Below are positions 48,583 to 58,312 of a stretch of DNA of 64,000 bases, in pieces. The translations under genes and the position numbers were made by a program. This stretch comes from Microtetraspora glauca (GTDB lineage: Bacteria > Actinomycetota > Actinomycetes > Streptosporangiales > Streptosporangiaceae), in the NCBI GenBank assembly GCA_001570385.1, contig BBYL01000007.1, forward strand, positions 434,001-498,000. Direction: 5' to 3'. How positions within the stretch are numbered: position 1 is the stretch's first letter; each line of letters opens with the position of its first letter. Below the pieces are notes generated by a model. The model saw nothing but the letters and a program-made list of their open reading frames with translations. It was not told where the DNA came from and ran no database searches.

Positions 48583-48635
48583 TTGGTCGGCCAAGTTGTA
48601 GAAGTATTGCTTGGTCGACCAAATTGGCTGACCAA
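48583..48635. promoter_or_regulatory. Three palindromic operator copies between marR and the ene-reductase gene
   Basis: TTGGTCGGCCAA (48583-48594), TTGGTCGACCAA (48611-48622, perfect palindrome) and TTGGCTGACCAA (48624-48635) follow one pattern. They cover the promoters of both divergent genes and are the probable MarR binding sites. Confidence 0.75.
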
Positions 48636-48650
48636 GAAAGGAAGCCCATC

Positions 48651-49709
48651 ATGCTTTTCACGTCGTTCGAACTCGGTGACCTGCGGCTGCCCAACCGTCT
48701 CGCCATGGCTCCCATGACACGCTCGCGTGCCTATGTGGACGGGATCCCCTCCTCCCTGACCGCGCTCTACTACGCACAGCGCGCCTCGGCCGGGTTGATC
48801 ATCACCGAGGGGATCCAGCCGAGCCAGGCCGGCAAGGGATACATGAACACGCCCGGCTTGCACACCGACGAGCAGGTGGCCGGCTGGCGCGAGGTGACGG
48901 ACGCCGTCCACGCGGCGGGCGGCCGGATCTTCGCCCAGCTCATGCACTCCGGCCGGGTGGGTCACCCCGACAACACCGGCGCGTTGCCCGTCGCCCCCTC
49001 CGCCGTACGGCCCGCCGGGCAGATCTTCACGCCGAGCGGCCCGCAGGACTATCCGATGCCCGTGGAGCTGTCCACCGCCGAGGTGGAGGCGACCGTCCAG
49101 GACTTCGTGGACGCCGCGCGCAGGGCCGTGGACGCCGGATTCGACGGGGTCGAGCTGCACGGCGCCAACGGCTACCTCATCCACCAGTTCCTCTCGCAGA
49201 ACGCCAACCTGCGCGACGACCGCTTCGGCAAGTCCGTGGACGGCCGGATCAGGTTCGCCGTGGAGACCGCCCAGGCAGTCGTGGAGGCGATCGGCGCGTC
49301 CCGGGTCGGCATCCGGATCTCGCCCGCCAGCGGCGTTCAGGACCTGGTCGAGGAGGACGCGAACGAGGTGTACCCGGCGCTGGTCTCCGCGCTCGCCGAG
49401 CTGGACCTGGCCTACCTGCACCTGGTGGCGGCCGGCGACGACGACCTCAACCTGCGCATCCGCGAACTGTGGCCGAACACCCTCATCGTCAACGCCCCGG
49501 GGGCGGGCGAGCCCGCCGCGACCGCCGCCCGCTGGCTCGGCCGGGGCGCCGACCTGGTCGCGATGGGCTCGGCGTTCCTGGCCAACCCCGACCTGCCGAT
49601 CCGGCTCCGGTTCGGCGCCGCACTCAACGAGCCCGACTTCGGCACCGCCTTCGGCGGCGACCACCGCGGGTACACCGACTATCCCGCCCTGTCCGTGCAC
49701 TCCGCGTAG
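48651..49709 (+). CDS. Alkene reductase of the old yellow enzyme family
   Basis: FMN- and NADPH-dependent reduction of activated C=C bonds or nitro compounds. The 352-residue product begins MLFTSFELGDLRLPNRLAMA. It has PMTRSRAYVDGIPSSLTALYYAQRAS, the barrel motif GRIFAQLMHSGRVGHP, the substrate-binding HGANGYLIHQFLSQNANLRDDRFGKS (His-x-x-Asn) and GSAFLANPDLPIRLR. ATG 48651 is used, after AGAAAGGAAG. The divergent MarR and its operators suggest induction by electrophiles such as quinones or nitro compounds. Confidence 0.93.
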   Translation: MLFTSFELGDLRLPNRLAMAPMTRSRAYVDGIPSSLTALYYAQRASAGLIITEGIQPSQAGKGYMNTPGLHTDEQVAGWREVTDAVHAAGGRIFAQLMHSGRVGHPDNTGALPVAPSAVRPAGQIFTPSGPQDYPMPVELSTAEVEATVQDFVDAARRAVDAGFDGVELHGANGYLIHQFLSQNANLRDDRFGKSVDGRIRFAVETAQAVVEAIGASRVGIRISPASGVQDLVEEDANEVYPALVSALAELDLAYLHLVAAGDDDLNLRIRELWPNTLIVNAPGAGEPAATAARWLGRGADLVAMGSAFLANPDLPIRLRFGAALNEPDFGTAFGGDHRGYTDYPALSVHSA

Positions 49710-49857
49710 GAACCCCGGGGCGTCCCGTACGGGAACCGGGAGACCCCGTCTCATCAGGGAGGATCACCGGCCGACGGGGGAACGGCGCGTGGGCGGTGCG
49801 GCGGGAGGCCGCCGATAGACTGGGCGTACCGCTCGCAGCCTTATGGGGGTCCTTCCG

Positions 49858-51405
49858 GTGTCTGAGTTCGACACGGTTCTTGTCGTCGACTTCGGTGCGC
49901 AGTACGCGCAGCTGATCGCACGGCGAGTGCGTGAGTGCCACGTCTACTCCGAGATCGTGCCGTGCACGATGCCGGTCTCCGAGATGCTGGCCAGGAAACC
50001 GAAGGCGATCATCCTGTCCGGCGGCCCCTCGTCGGTGTACGCTGAGGGCGCCCCGGCGGTCCCGGACGGGTTGTTCGAGACCGGGGTGCCGACCTTCGGC
50101 ATCTGCTACGGCTTCCAGGCGATGGCCCGGGCGCTGGGCGGCGAGGTCGCCAGGACCGGCTCGGCCGAGTTCGGCGGCACCACGCTCGACGTCCTGCAGG
50201 AAGGCGCGCTCTTCGCCGGCCTCCCGCGCGTCCAGCAGGTCTGGATGTCGCACGGCGACTCGGTGGTGGCCGCGCCCGAGGGGTTCGCGGTGACCGCCTC
50301 GACCGCCGACACCCCGGTCGCGGGCTTCGAGCACCCCGAGCGCGGCTTCTACGGGGTGCAGTTCCACCCTGAGGTGCTGCACTCCGAGCACGGCCAGGCC
50401 GTTCTCAAGCACTTCCTGGACGCGGCGGGCTGCCGCCCCTCGTGGACCATGCTCAACATCGTCGACGACGCCGTCGCCGCCGTCCGTGAGCAGGTCGGCG
50501 ACGGCCGGGCCATCTGCGCCCTGTCGGGCGGGGTGGACTCCGCGGTCGCCGCCGCGATCGTGCAGCGGGCCATCGGTGACCGGCTGACCTGCGTGTTCGT
50601 CGACCACGGGCTGCTGCGCAAGGGGGAGGCCGAGCAGGTCGAGCGCGACTTCGTCGCCGTGACCGGTGTGAAGTTGCGCGTCGTGGACGCGCAGGAGCGC
50701 TTCCTCAAGGCGCTGACCGGGGTCGTCGACCCCGAGGAGAAGCGGAAGATCATCGGCCGCGAGTTCATCCGGGTCTTCGAGGACGAGCAGCGGGCGATCC
50801 TCGCCGACGGCCCGGTCGACTTCCTCGTCCAGGGCACGCTGTACCCCGACGTCGTCGAGTCCGGCGGCGGCACCGGTACGGCCAACATCAAGTCCCACCA
50901 CAACGTGGGCGGCCTCCCCGACGACCTGCGGTTCGACCTGGTCGAGCCGTTGCGGACGCTGTTCAAGGACGAGGTCAGGCGGGCCGGAGAGGAGCTCGGC
51001 CTGCCCGCCGCGATGGTGTGGCGGCAGCCGTTCCCCGGTCCCGGGCTGGGCATCCGGATCATCGGCGAGGTCACCGGCGAGCGGCTCGACATCCTGCGCG
51101 AGGCCGACGCGATCGCCCGTGAGGAGCTGACCCGCGCCGGGCTCGACCGCGACATCTGGCAGTGCCCGGTCGTGCTGCTCGCCGACGTCCGTTCCGTCGG
51201 CGTCCAGGGCGACGGCCGCACGTACGGCCACCCCATCGTGCTCCGGCCGGTCACCTCGGAGGACGCGATGACCGCTGACTGGGCGCGCGTGCCGTACGAC
51301 GTGCTCGGGCGGATCTCCACCCGGATCACCAACGAGGTCCGCGAGATCAACCGCGTCACCGTCGACATCACCAGCAAGCCCCCCGGCACCATCGAGTGGG
51401 AGTGA
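49858..51405 (+). CDS. guaA: GMP synthase (glutamine-hydrolysing)
   Basis: GuaA aminates XMP to GMP. The product has about 515 residues with an N-terminal class I glutaminase domain ([31 protein letters not shown], nucleophile Cys83 in [23 protein letters not shown]), an ATP-pyrophosphatase domain ([26 protein letters not shown]) and a dimerisation domain ending [12 protein letters not shown] 49858 ([12 protein letters not shown]) has a G-rich site 8 nt upstream; ATG 49843 would add five residues. A TAGACT at 49816-49821 may be the -10. With guaB and guaB3, the window carries all dedicated GMP-branch genes. Confidence 0.96.
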   Translation: MSEFDTVLVVDFGAQYAQLIARRVRECHVYSEIVPCTMPVSEMLARKPKAIILSGGPSSVYAEGAPAVPDGLFETGVPTFGICYGFQAMARALGGEVARTGSAEFGGTTLDVLQEGALFAGLPRVQQVWMSHGDSVVAAPEGFAVTASTADTPVAGFEHPERGFYGVQFHPEVLHSEHGQAVLKHFLDAAGCRPSWTMLNIVDDAVAAVREQVGDGRAICALSGGVDSAVAAAIVQRAIGDRLTCVFVDHGLLRKGEAEQVERDFVAVTGVKLRVVDAQERFLKALTGVVDPEEKRKIIGREFIRVFEDEQRAILADGPVDFLVQGTLYPDVVESGGGTGTANIKSHHNVGGLPDDLRFDLVEPLRTLFKDEVRRAGEELGLPAAMVWRQPFPGPGLGIRIIGEVTGERLDILREADAIAREELTRAGLDRDIWQCPVVLLADVRSVGVQGDGRTYGHPIVLRPVTSEDAMTADWARVPYDVLGRISTRITNEVREINRVTVDITSKPPGTIEWE

Positions 51406-51572
51406 CTCCGCGCCGTCACCACATGAGAGCAACGCGACACTCCTGGTGATTTCATCGTCGCGCAGATCAATCTCTTCCGTGAGATGTGACCTGATGCGGT
51501 AGTAGTCCGGATTCATCCGCGAAGTGGGAATCAGGGCTATTTCGCGGCGATTGGGACGGTAGGTTGGCGCGC

Positions 51573-52778
51573 GTGACCGCCACCCCGGCTCTCGCCGTCC
51601 CGCAGGCCGTCTCCAGCCGCATGGCCTGGCTGGACGCCCTGCGGGGTCTCGGCGCGCTCGCCGTGGTGGCCGAGCACATGCTGCCCTGGCTGCTGCCCGC
51701 CCTCCGGCCGTACTGGTTCAACCTCGGCATGTACGGCGTGCTGGTGTTCTTCCTGGTCAGCGGATACATCATCCCGTCGTCGCTGGAGCGGCGGGGCGAC
51801 GTCCGGGCCTTCTGGATCAGCCGGCTGTTCCGGCTCTACCCGCTCTATCTGCTGGTGATCGCGTTGGTCCTGGTGGCCGCGATCTGGGTGCCGGTCCGCG
51901 AGCAGGTGCCGCGCGATCTCTCGGCGGTGGCGGCCCACGCCTCGATGCTGCTCGACGTCGTCCATACCGGCGGCCTGGCCGATCCGATGTGGACCCTGTC
52001 GTACGAGATGGTGTTCTACCTGGTCGTCACCGCGCTCTTCGTGCGCGGGGCGCACCGGCGCAGCGGCGTCCTCGCCGTCGTGTTCGGGCTGGTGGCGGTC
52101 GGCGCCGGTCTGGTGCTGTCCGCGCCGCTGCTGCCCGGCCCGTGGCCCGCGATCGTCTCGGGCGTCGCCTTCGTCGTCGGCGTGACCTGCCTGATCTCGG
52201 GCCGGTTCCGGACCGCCGCCGCGTACGCCCTCGGGGCGATGGCGCTCGTCCTGATGCTCTTCGGCAGCTTCGTCCCGTGGTTCGGCGCGGCGATCCTCGC
52301 GGTCATGTTCGCCGGGACGGCGCTCAACCGGTGGGAACGCGGATCGGGCGGCCTGACGCCGGTGATCGTCGCGGCGGCTCTGGTGGCCGTGGCCCCGGTG
52401 TGGTCGATCCAGGCGGGCTGGTGGTGGGTGCGACCGGACGTGTGGATCACCACGATGGCGCTCGCGGGGGCGACGTTCGCGGTGGGAATGGTGCTGCGCG
52501 GCCGTTCACTGCCGCGGGCGCTGACCTGGCTCGGCCTGGTCAGCTATTCGGTCTACCTGCTGCATCATCCGCTGCTGCGGCTGCTCGGCGCCGCCGTGGA
52601 CGACCTGCGCCTGCTGTCGCAGGGTGTCCGGGTGGCGACGGCCGTGGGCTACGTCGGGGTGGTGCTCGGCCTGAGCTGGCTGACGTACCGTTTCGTGGAG
52701 TCCCCGACGCAGCGCCTCGGCAGGCGTGTCAGTCGCCGCTCAGCGGAAGCTGCTCCGGGTAGATCTCTCCCGGGATGA
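51573..52778 (+). CDS. Acyltransferase 3 (OafA-like) membrane protein
   Basis: The product (about 401 residues) has around ten membrane segments. The family signature is RMAWLDALRGLGALAVVAEHM with the conserved Arg-x-x-x-x-x-His spacing, then FFLVSGYIIPSSLERRGDV and FWISRLFRLYPLY, and late SYSVYLLHHPLLRLLG and YRFVESPTQRLG. These enzymes O-acylate envelope glycans or small molecules. GTG at 51573 chosen; TTG 51564 is possible. The 3' end overlaps the convergent deacetylase by 50 nt. Proximity to glycosyltransferases hints at envelope polymer modification. Confidence 0.9.
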   Translation: MTATPALAVPQAVSSRMAWLDALRGLGALAVVAEHMLPWLLPALRPYWFNLGMYGVLVFFLVSGYIIPSSLERRGDVRAFWISRLFRLYPLYLLVIALVLVAAIWVPVREQVPRDLSAVAAHASMLLDVVHTGGLADPMWTLSYEMVFYLVVTALFVRGAHRRSGVLAVVFGLVAVGAGLVLSAPLLPGPWPAIVSGVAFVVGVTCLISGRFRTAAAYALGAMALVLMLFGSFVPWFGAAILAVMFAGTALNRWERGSGGLTPVIVAAALVAVAPVWSIQAGWWWVRPDVWITTMALAGATFAVGMVLRGRSLPRALTWLGLVSYSVYLLHHPLLRLLGAAVDDLRLLSQGVRVATAVGYVGVVLGLSWLTYRFVESPTQRLGRRVSRRSAEAAPGRSLPG

Positions 52779-53466
52779 GCTCCTGGCCTTCGAGCAGCTT
52801 GGAGACCGTCACGAACGAGTAGCCCTGGCTGGTCAGGTCCTCCAGCACCGCGGGCAGCGACTCGACGGTCTGCTTGACGGTCTCGTGCATCAGCATGACC
52901 TCGTCCTGGTCCGCGATGTCGAGCGCCCGGCCGGTCAGGAACTCGACGTCACGGTAGTCCTTGATGTAGTCCTGCGTGGAGACCGTTCCGGGGATCTGGA
53001 GCAGCTTGAACTTCGCGGTGATCGTGCGCACGCCCTCGTTGGTCAGGCCGCCGGGAGCGCGGAAGAGGACCGGTGTCTTGCCGGTCGTCTTCTTGATGAT
53101 GTCCTGGGTCTTCTTCACCTCGTCGTAAATGGCCTTGTACTCGAGGTCAGTCAGGTACTTGTGGTCCCAGGTGTGGTTGCCCAGCTCGTGGCCGCCCGTG
53201 GCGATGTTCTTGGTCAGCTTGGGGTGCTTCTTCACCCGGTTGCCGATGAGGAAGAACGTCGCCTTCGCCTTGTATTTCTTCAGGACCTTCAACAGGTCGT
53301 TCGTGTACTCCGCCGGACCGTCGTCGAAGGTCAGCGCGATGCATTTGTGCGTCACGCAGTACGGCTCGGCGGCCCGCTGCTGGTGGGCCTGCGCGGGGGA
53401 GGCGAGGGAGGCGGACAGGGCCAGTGCACAAATGGCGGCTAGAGGGACAAAACGATGCAATGCCAT
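52729..53466 (-). CDS. Secreted polysaccharide deacetylase (NodB/CE4)
   Basis: The 245-residue product has a signal peptide (ALHRFVPLAAICALALSASLASPAQA) and a NodB domain. Motif 1 ALTFDDGP gives catalytic and metal Asp48/49, motif 2 GNHTWDH the metal His pair, motif 3 LFRAPGG, and motif 5 MLMHETVKQT the late His. CE4 enzymes deacetylate peptidoglycan, chitin oligomers or other GlcNAc polymers. ATG at 53464-53466 with GAGGAGC upstream; the open frame to 54009 is unconserved and overlaps repeats. The substrate is not shown by context. Confidence 0.93.
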   Translation of the reverse strand: MALHRFVPLAAICALALSASLASPAQAHQQRAAEPYCVTHKCIALTFDDGPAEYTNDLLKVLKKYKAKATFFLIGNRVKKHPKLTKNIATGGHELGNHTWDHKYLTDLEYKAIYDEVKKTQDIIKKTTGKTPVLFRAPGGLTNEGVRTITAKFKLLQIPGTVSTQDYIKDYRDVEFLTGRALDIADQDEVMLMHETVKQTVESLPAVLEDLTSQGYSFVTVSKLLEGQELIPGEIYPEQLPLSGD

Positions 53467-54102
53467 GGTGGTGCTCCTCGGGGGTTTGTAGGCGGCATCG
53501 TAACGTGTCCAGCTGGGAATACCCCTGAACGGGATCATGCGGGCGAAGGTCCGGATCCCCGTACAACCTCGTTTCACATGCGAAATCCCCCAAATCCAGG
53601 ACGCGCCCGACTGGGGAGATACCACCACGCGATCAGGACGACGCGACCCATGACGACGCGGTGGCCTGGCGCGTCGCCCGGCGTGGCACGGTGCCCGGCG
53701 TGGCGTGGCGTGGCGTGGCGCGGCGCCCGGCCGGAAACGCGGGGCGCGAGCCCAGGAGTCCCGGCACCGCGACGCGCACACCGGGAAGGCCGCCGCCACA
53801 GGCCGTGAACGCCGTCGCCGGACGCGGTGACGATCGTCCGCCTCAGCTGCGGACGTCTTGCCGGACGACTGCGGACGTCTTGCCGGACGCCGTGAGATGC
53901 CGCCGGCCGCAGGTTCGCGAATATCCCGACATTTCCCGCCGTCCGGCCGTGGTGTGCGGGTAATTCCCTTGCTATTCCACATCCCTTGCGGCGGTAAATG
54001 TTGCCCCAAGGATGAGGGGTAAGCGGCTGATCTCGGAGTTCGTTTCGCAATGCTGGCTCGGCGTCACGATGACAAATGCGGCACTCCTGGAGGTGGGCAC
54101 CC
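53467..54102. other. 636-bp noncoding region with short repeats
   Basis: No convincing gene is present on either strand. It holds four tandem TGGCG units (53701-53720), a 20-nt perfect direct repeat (53848-53867 and 53870-53889) and AT-richer stretches near 53940-54000 that may contain the promoter of the glycosyltransferase cluster. A GGAGG at 54089-54093 serves the gene starting at 54103. Confidence 0.6.
53848..53889. repeat. 20-nt direct repeat ahead of the glycosyltransferase cluster
   Basis: TGCGGACGTCTTGCCGGACG occurs twice with a 2-nt gap, so the repeats are spaced by 22 nt, about two helical turns. They are about 215 nt upstream of the first gene of the cluster. Confidence 0.8.
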
Positions 54103-54771
54103 GTGGTCCTGAATCGACGGTGGACGGTGGTCGTGCCCGCCGGACTCGCGGTCCCGCCCGTCGGAGCGGTGTCGCTGGTCGTCCTCCAGCCCGGAGCGGG
54201 CGCACTCATGACCGGCGCCCTGACCGGCCTCGCGAGCATGTCGTGCATGGCCGTCCAGGGCATCGCGTATGTCAGGGAACGGCACGCCAGGGAACGGCGA
54301 AGCTCCCTGCAGCTGACGGAAAAGCGGGAGCGGACCCGGGAAAGGTCGCGGCGGAAGGACCGCGAGATTCAGCGGTCGCTCGCCCGGGTGAATACCCGGC
54401 TCGACACGATGTCGGCGGATCTGAAAAGAACGCGAGACCTGATTTCCGTGTCCGGAGCGCGCCTGTGCGATCTGCCGCGGATGGACCGGAGAATCACCGC
54501 GTCGAGCGAGGCGATAGAGAATTCGTATTACCAGCTCGAATCGTTCGTCGATATCCGGATGCCGCTCGATCCCGGTGTCCCGCTTCCGCCGATGCGCGGC
54601 CGGGCCGCCTCCCCGGACGTGCTGCGGTCGGCGATCGGCGAGATCCTCGGCGACGCCGGCCGTGCGGAGGAGCGGGCCGCCGGCGACCGTCGGCTGGACG
54701 ACTTCCCCGAGCTCGCCCGCACCCACGTGAGGGCGGAGAAGGGGGCCGACCTGCTGAGGAGGGCCGGGTGA
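54103..54771 (+). CDS. Small membrane protein with coiled-coil cytoplasmic part, first gene of the polymer cluster
   Basis: The product (about 222 residues) has two adjacent hydrophobic segments at its start (WTVVVPAGLAVPPVGAVSLVVL and ALMTGALTGLASMSCMAVQG), then a strongly basic region (RERHARERRSSLQLTEKRER) and a coiled coil (RSLARVNTRLDTMSADLKRT). The C-terminal part includes IENSYYQLESFVDIRMPL, a motif I have seen only vaguely in actinobacterial glycan-cluster proteins. GTG at 54103 with GGAGG 9 nt upstream. The stop overlaps the next start by 4 nt. It may scaffold the glycosyltransferases at the membrane (inference). Confidence 0.7.
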   Translation: MVLNRRWTVVVPAGLAVPPVGAVSLVVLQPGAGALMTGALTGLASMSCMAVQGIAYVRERHARERRSSLQLTEKRERTRERSRRKDREIQRSLARVNTRLDTMSADLKRTRDLISVSGARLCDLPRMDRRITASSEAIENSYYQLESFVDIRMPLDPGVPLPPMRGRAASPDVLRSAIGEILGDAGRAEERAAGDRRLDDFPELARTHVRAEKGADLLRRAG

Positions 54772-56639
54772 GCGCTACCTGGGGAGGCTGCGTCGGGTTC
54801 GGGTCCCATCCCGCCCTGCTCGACCGCGTCTGCGAGGACTTCGACGGGCCATGGACGATCCTGGACGGCGCCGACCCCGGTGAGCCCCCACCGGACGAAG
54901 CCGTGGAGCGCGCCGTCATCGCGGCCAGGAGCCCGGCGGACCTGCGCAGGGCGGTGCCGTTCGGCGCGCTGATCCCGGCCGCCACCCGCGTGTGCGTCAT
55001 CATCGCGGAGGCGCCGCCGTGGGCCGCCCAGCCGCTGCCCGTCGCGGGGCAGGGCGCCGCCTGGCACCTCCTGGCCGACCTGAGGATCGCACGGAGAAGG
55101 CGCGGATGGCACATCGAGGCGTCGTTCTCCGGGCCGGTGGCGGGCGGCGAGGTCCTCTCCCACGTCTTGTACGGCCTGCTCGGAGGACGGCGGCACATGG
55201 CCCAGCCGGTGATCGGCCTGGCCGGCCAGGGCGCTTCGGGCTGGCGGCCCGGCGATCCCAACGTGGCACTGACCAGCGTGGGAGGGCCGGTCGCCGACCG
55301 CCGCGACGCGCCGGGCTGCGATCTGGTGCTCCGCGTCACCGAAAGCCCCGCGTGCCCGTGGCCGGACGGGCGCATCCCCGTGGCGGACCGCCCGCCGCTG
55401 TCGGCCGCTCTCGACGGCGCCGCCCACCCCGACCTGCTCCCTCCGGTGGATGAGAGCGTCGTCAACCCGATCGGCTTCCGGCAGAACGCCAGGGGCCCGG
55501 TCGCCGCGCTGACCAGCAGGGCGGGAGGCTTCTCGATCACGAGCGGGCTGGACGAGCTCGTCCGCCTGCCCGCGTCCGGCGAGCTGACGGACGTCGACGT
55601 CGCCCGGCTCCGCGACGTCGTCGGTGTGGCCGTCCAGGACGTGGACGCGTACGGCCTGGTCCGGGCGCGGATCGTGACAGGGCTCGCCGCCGCGGGAATC
55701 CCCGTGATCATGAGTGCCGAGGGCATCGGCGACCCGGCCCTGGGCGCGGATCTCTCCGACGCGCTCGCGACCGTGGACGAGGACGAGCTGACGTCGGAGC
55801 TGCGGCGCGAGGAGATCAGCGTGCGCCTGCGCCGGGCCGCGCTGCGGACGCACGGCGCGATCCCCCGGTGGCGGAACATCGCCGTCTCCGCCGGCCTGGC
55901 CCTGCCGTACGAGCCGCCCGTCTCCGTACTGCTGAGCACCTGCCGCAAGGACATGGTCCCCTTCGCCCTGGAGCAGATGGAGCGGCAGCGCGGCGTACGG
56001 GCCGAGATCATCCTGGGGCTGCACGGCTTCTCCGCCAGGGAGGCGGGTGTCCAGGGGGCGATCGCCGACTCGTCGCTGCGGATCACGGTCGTCGAGGCGG
56101 CGGCCGGGGCGCCACTCGGAGAGCTGCTGAACCGCATGGCCGCCGTCGCCTCCGGTTCGTTCCTCGCCAAGGTGGACGACGACGACTGGTACGGCCCGGA
56201 CCATCTGGCCGACCTCCTGCTCGCCCAGCTCTACTCGGGGGCCGAGCTGGTCGGGGCCGCCGCGGAGTTCGTCTACCTGGAGCCGATCAACACCACCGTC
56301 CGCCGCCGTCTCGGCACCGAGCGGTTCACGCCGCTGGTGGCCGGCGGGACCATGCTCGTCGCCCGCGAGATGTTCGAGACCCTCGGCGGTTTCCGGCCCA
56401 TCCCCCAGACGGTGGACGGCCAGCTCATCGAGTCGGTGGAGGCCGCCGGAGGGCGGATCTACCGGACGCACGGGCTCAACTACGTACTGCGCCGGCGCCA
56501 TTCCCGGGCGCACACCTGGAGGCACCCCGTCCAGGCGTTCCTGAAGTCGTACCAGGAGCAGTGGCGCGGGCTCCACTTCAACCAGCTGATGGAAAGCGCT
56601 TCGACGCCCCATGCGGGCTACTGGAGGCAGGAACAGTGA
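54768..56639 (+). CDS. Glycosyltransferase family 2 protein with long unknown N-terminal domain
   Basis: The 623-residue product has a C-terminal GT2 domain starting near residue 382 (PPVSVLLSTCRKDMVPFALEQMERQ), a DxD-type metal site KVDDDDWYGPDH (about residue 467) and VAGGTMLVAREMFETLGGF. The first 375 residues (MSATWGGCVGFGSHPALLD, WHIEASFSGPVAGGEVLSHVLYG) match no family I know. GTG start overlaps the preceding stop by 4 nt. Sugar donor and acceptor unknown; cytoplasmic, probably acting on a lipid-linked or polyol-phosphate acceptor. Confidence 0.85.
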   Translation: MSATWGGCVGFGSHPALLDRVCEDFDGPWTILDGADPGEPPPDEAVERAVIAARSPADLRRAVPFGALIPAATRVCVIIAEAPPWAAQPLPVAGQGAAWHLLADLRIARRRRGWHIEASFSGPVAGGEVLSHVLYGLLGGRRHMAQPVIGLAGQGASGWRPGDPNVALTSVGGPVADRRDAPGCDLVLRVTESPACPWPDGRIPVADRPPLSAALDGAAHPDLLPPVDESVVNPIGFRQNARGPVAALTSRAGGFSITSGLDELVRLPASGELTDVDVARLRDVVGVAVQDVDAYGLVRARIVTGLAAAGIPVIMSAEGIGDPALGADLSDALATVDEDELTSELRREEISVRLRRAALRTHGAIPRWRNIAVSAGLALPYEPPVSVLLSTCRKDMVPFALEQMERQRGVRAEIILGLHGFSAREAGVQGAIADSSLRITVVEAAAGAPLGELLNRMAAVASGSFLAKVDDDDWYGPDHLADLLLAQLYSGAELVGAAAEFVYLEPINTTVRRRLGTERFTPLVAGGTMLVAREMFETLGGFRPIPQTVDGQLIESVEAAGGRIYRTHGLNYVLRRRHSRAHTWRHPVQAFLKSYQEQWRGLHFNQLMESASTPHAGYWRQEQ

Positions 56640-58312
56640 CATCCCCGACCCGGCAACCGCGCATCCCGGCCAACGACCACGGCGTCATCGAGGGCGTCCC
56701 CGCGCTGGGCGAGTGGACGCCCCGCCTCTCAGTGAGCGTGGTGATCCCGACCAGCGGCTCGCGCGGGACGCTGCCGCTGGCACTGGCCGGACTGGCCGCC
56801 CAGACCTACCCCCGCCACCTGCTCGAAGTGATCGTCGTGGACGACGGCGAGCAGCCGATGCTCCGGCTCCCCGAGATCCGGCCCGAGCGCACGCGGCTGA
56901 TCCGCCCGAAGGACGGGCGCTGGGGCAAGCCGCACGCCTGCAACCTGGGCGCGTCCACCGCGGAGGGCGACGTCGTCCACTGGCTCGACGACGACCTGGT
57001 GCTCTTCCCCGATCACGTCGAGGCGCAGATGCGCTGGCACCACCTCGCCGACTACCTCGTGGTGCTCGGCCACCCGAGGTCCGTGCAGCCGGATCCGTCC
57101 GAGCTGTCGCCGAACGAGGTCCTCGCCGCCGCCGAGGCCGGGGCGGTGGCCAAGCTGTTCCACGAGGAGGACAGCACGCCGCAGTGGACGGAGAAGCGCT
57201 GGAACCGCACCTCCGACCTGCGGACCGCCGGGGTGGACGCCTTCTCGGTCCACGTGGGCGCCACCTCGTCGCTCCCGGCCGCGTTGTTCCGGGCCGCGGG
57301 CGGCATGGACGAGTCGCTGATGCTCGGCGAGGACACCGAGCTCGGCTATCGGCTGGCCCAGGCCGGCGCCGTCTTCGTCCCGGACCGGGCCGCGCGCGCC
57401 TGGCACCTCGGCCGCTCCACCGTCGTGGGCCGCGAGCCCGAGGTGAAGCGGCACAACTGGCCCTACCTCGGCGAACGCGTGCCGACCTTCCGGTGGTTGC
57501 GCAAGACTCCCGGCCGCGGCTACCGCGTGCCGTACGTCGAGGTCGTCGTCGACGCGCGGGGCGCGTCCCTCGAAGAGGTCAGGGCGACGGTCGACGGCGC
57601 GCTGGGAAGCTGGACCCCGGACGTGTCCGTACGGATAACGGGGCCGTGGAGCCGGCTCGGCGACGGCCGCCGCGCGCCGCTCGACGACCCGGATCTGGAC
57701 CTGCGGCTGATCAGCGCCGGCTACGAAGGGGACGCCCGGGTCACGTTCACCGAGGATCTGCCCGCGTCCTGCTTCCCGATCCCGTTCCGGTTCCACTGCC
57801 CGGCGGGCTGGGTGCCCGGACAGGACGCCCTGGGCCGCCTGATCGCCTTCGCCGACAGGAACGCCCTCGGCGTGCTCTCGCTCGCCCTGGAGGAGCGGGA
57901 CGAGGTCGTCCACGCGCGGCTGGAGCGTACGGCGGCGCTGAGCCGGGCGCGCCTGGTGGCCGACCCCGGCGAGGATCTCGACGACGTGGTCCACGAGGTG
58001 TTCGGCACGCTCTGGGACGTCGGCGAGAAGTGGGGTGTCGTGCGGTCCGAGTCCGCCACGACGGTCAGCCCGGAGACGCTGCAGGCCGAGCTGGAGAAGT
58101 GCCGCGCGAGGTCGCTCGTGCTGCAGGACCGCGCGAACCGATGGCGCAGGCAGGCGACGCGCGGTCACGCGACGCGCAGGAGATGGCGGCACGCGAGCCG
58201 CCGCGTCGCGAGGGTCCTGATGCGGCGCGTGGCCCGCCCCGTGATGCGCCGGGTCGCCCGGCCGGTCGGGCTCCGGATGCCGTGGGCCGCGCCGGGGAGG
58301 GGGCGGCTGTGA
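56636..58312 (+). CDS. Glycosyltransferase family 2 protein with basic C-terminal tail
   Basis: The 558-residue product has VSVVIPTSGSRGTLPLALAGLAAQTYP at about residues 33-59, VVDDGEQ, VHWLDDDLVLFPDHV (DxD near residue 117) and a GGMDESLMLGEDTELGYRLAQAGAV acceptor/ED motif. The C-terminal 50 residues are Arg-rich with short hydrophobic stretches (RRVARVLMRRVARPVMRRVA), suggesting peripheral membrane binding. GTG start overlaps the previous stop by 4 nt. Part of a translationally coupled run. Confidence 0.88.
   Translation: MTSPTRQPRIPANDHGVIEGVPALGEWTPRLSVSVVIPTSGSRGTLPLALAGLAAQTYPRHLLEVIVVDDGEQPMLRLPEIRPERTRLIRPKDGRWGKPHACNLGASTAEGDVVHWLDDDLVLFPDHVEAQMRWHHLADYLVVLGHPRSVQPDPSELSPNEVLAAAEAGAVAKLFHEEDSTPQWTEKRWNRTSDLRTAGVDAFSVHVGATSSLPAALFRAAGGMDESLMLGEDTELGYRLAQAGAVFVPDRAARAWHLGRSTVVGREPEVKRHNWPYLGERVPTFRWLRKTPGRGYRVPYVEVVVDARGASLEEVRATVDGALGSWTPDVSVRITGPWSRLGDGRRAPLDDPDLDLRLISAGYEGDARVTFTEDLPASCFPIPFRFHCPAGWVPGQDALGRLIAFADRNALGVLSLALEERDEVVHARLERTAALSRARLVADPGEDLDDVVHEVFGTLWDVGEKWGVVRSESATTVSPETLQAELEKCRARSLVLQDRANRWRRQATRGHATRRRWRHASRRVARVLMRRVARPVMRRVARPVGLRMPWAAPGRGRL

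Noticed and set aside
53574-54263. Minus-strand frames of 77-229 codons upstream of the polymer cluster
   Set aside because: They read through tandem repeats and the start of a real gene; composition is Arg/Pro-rich without structure.
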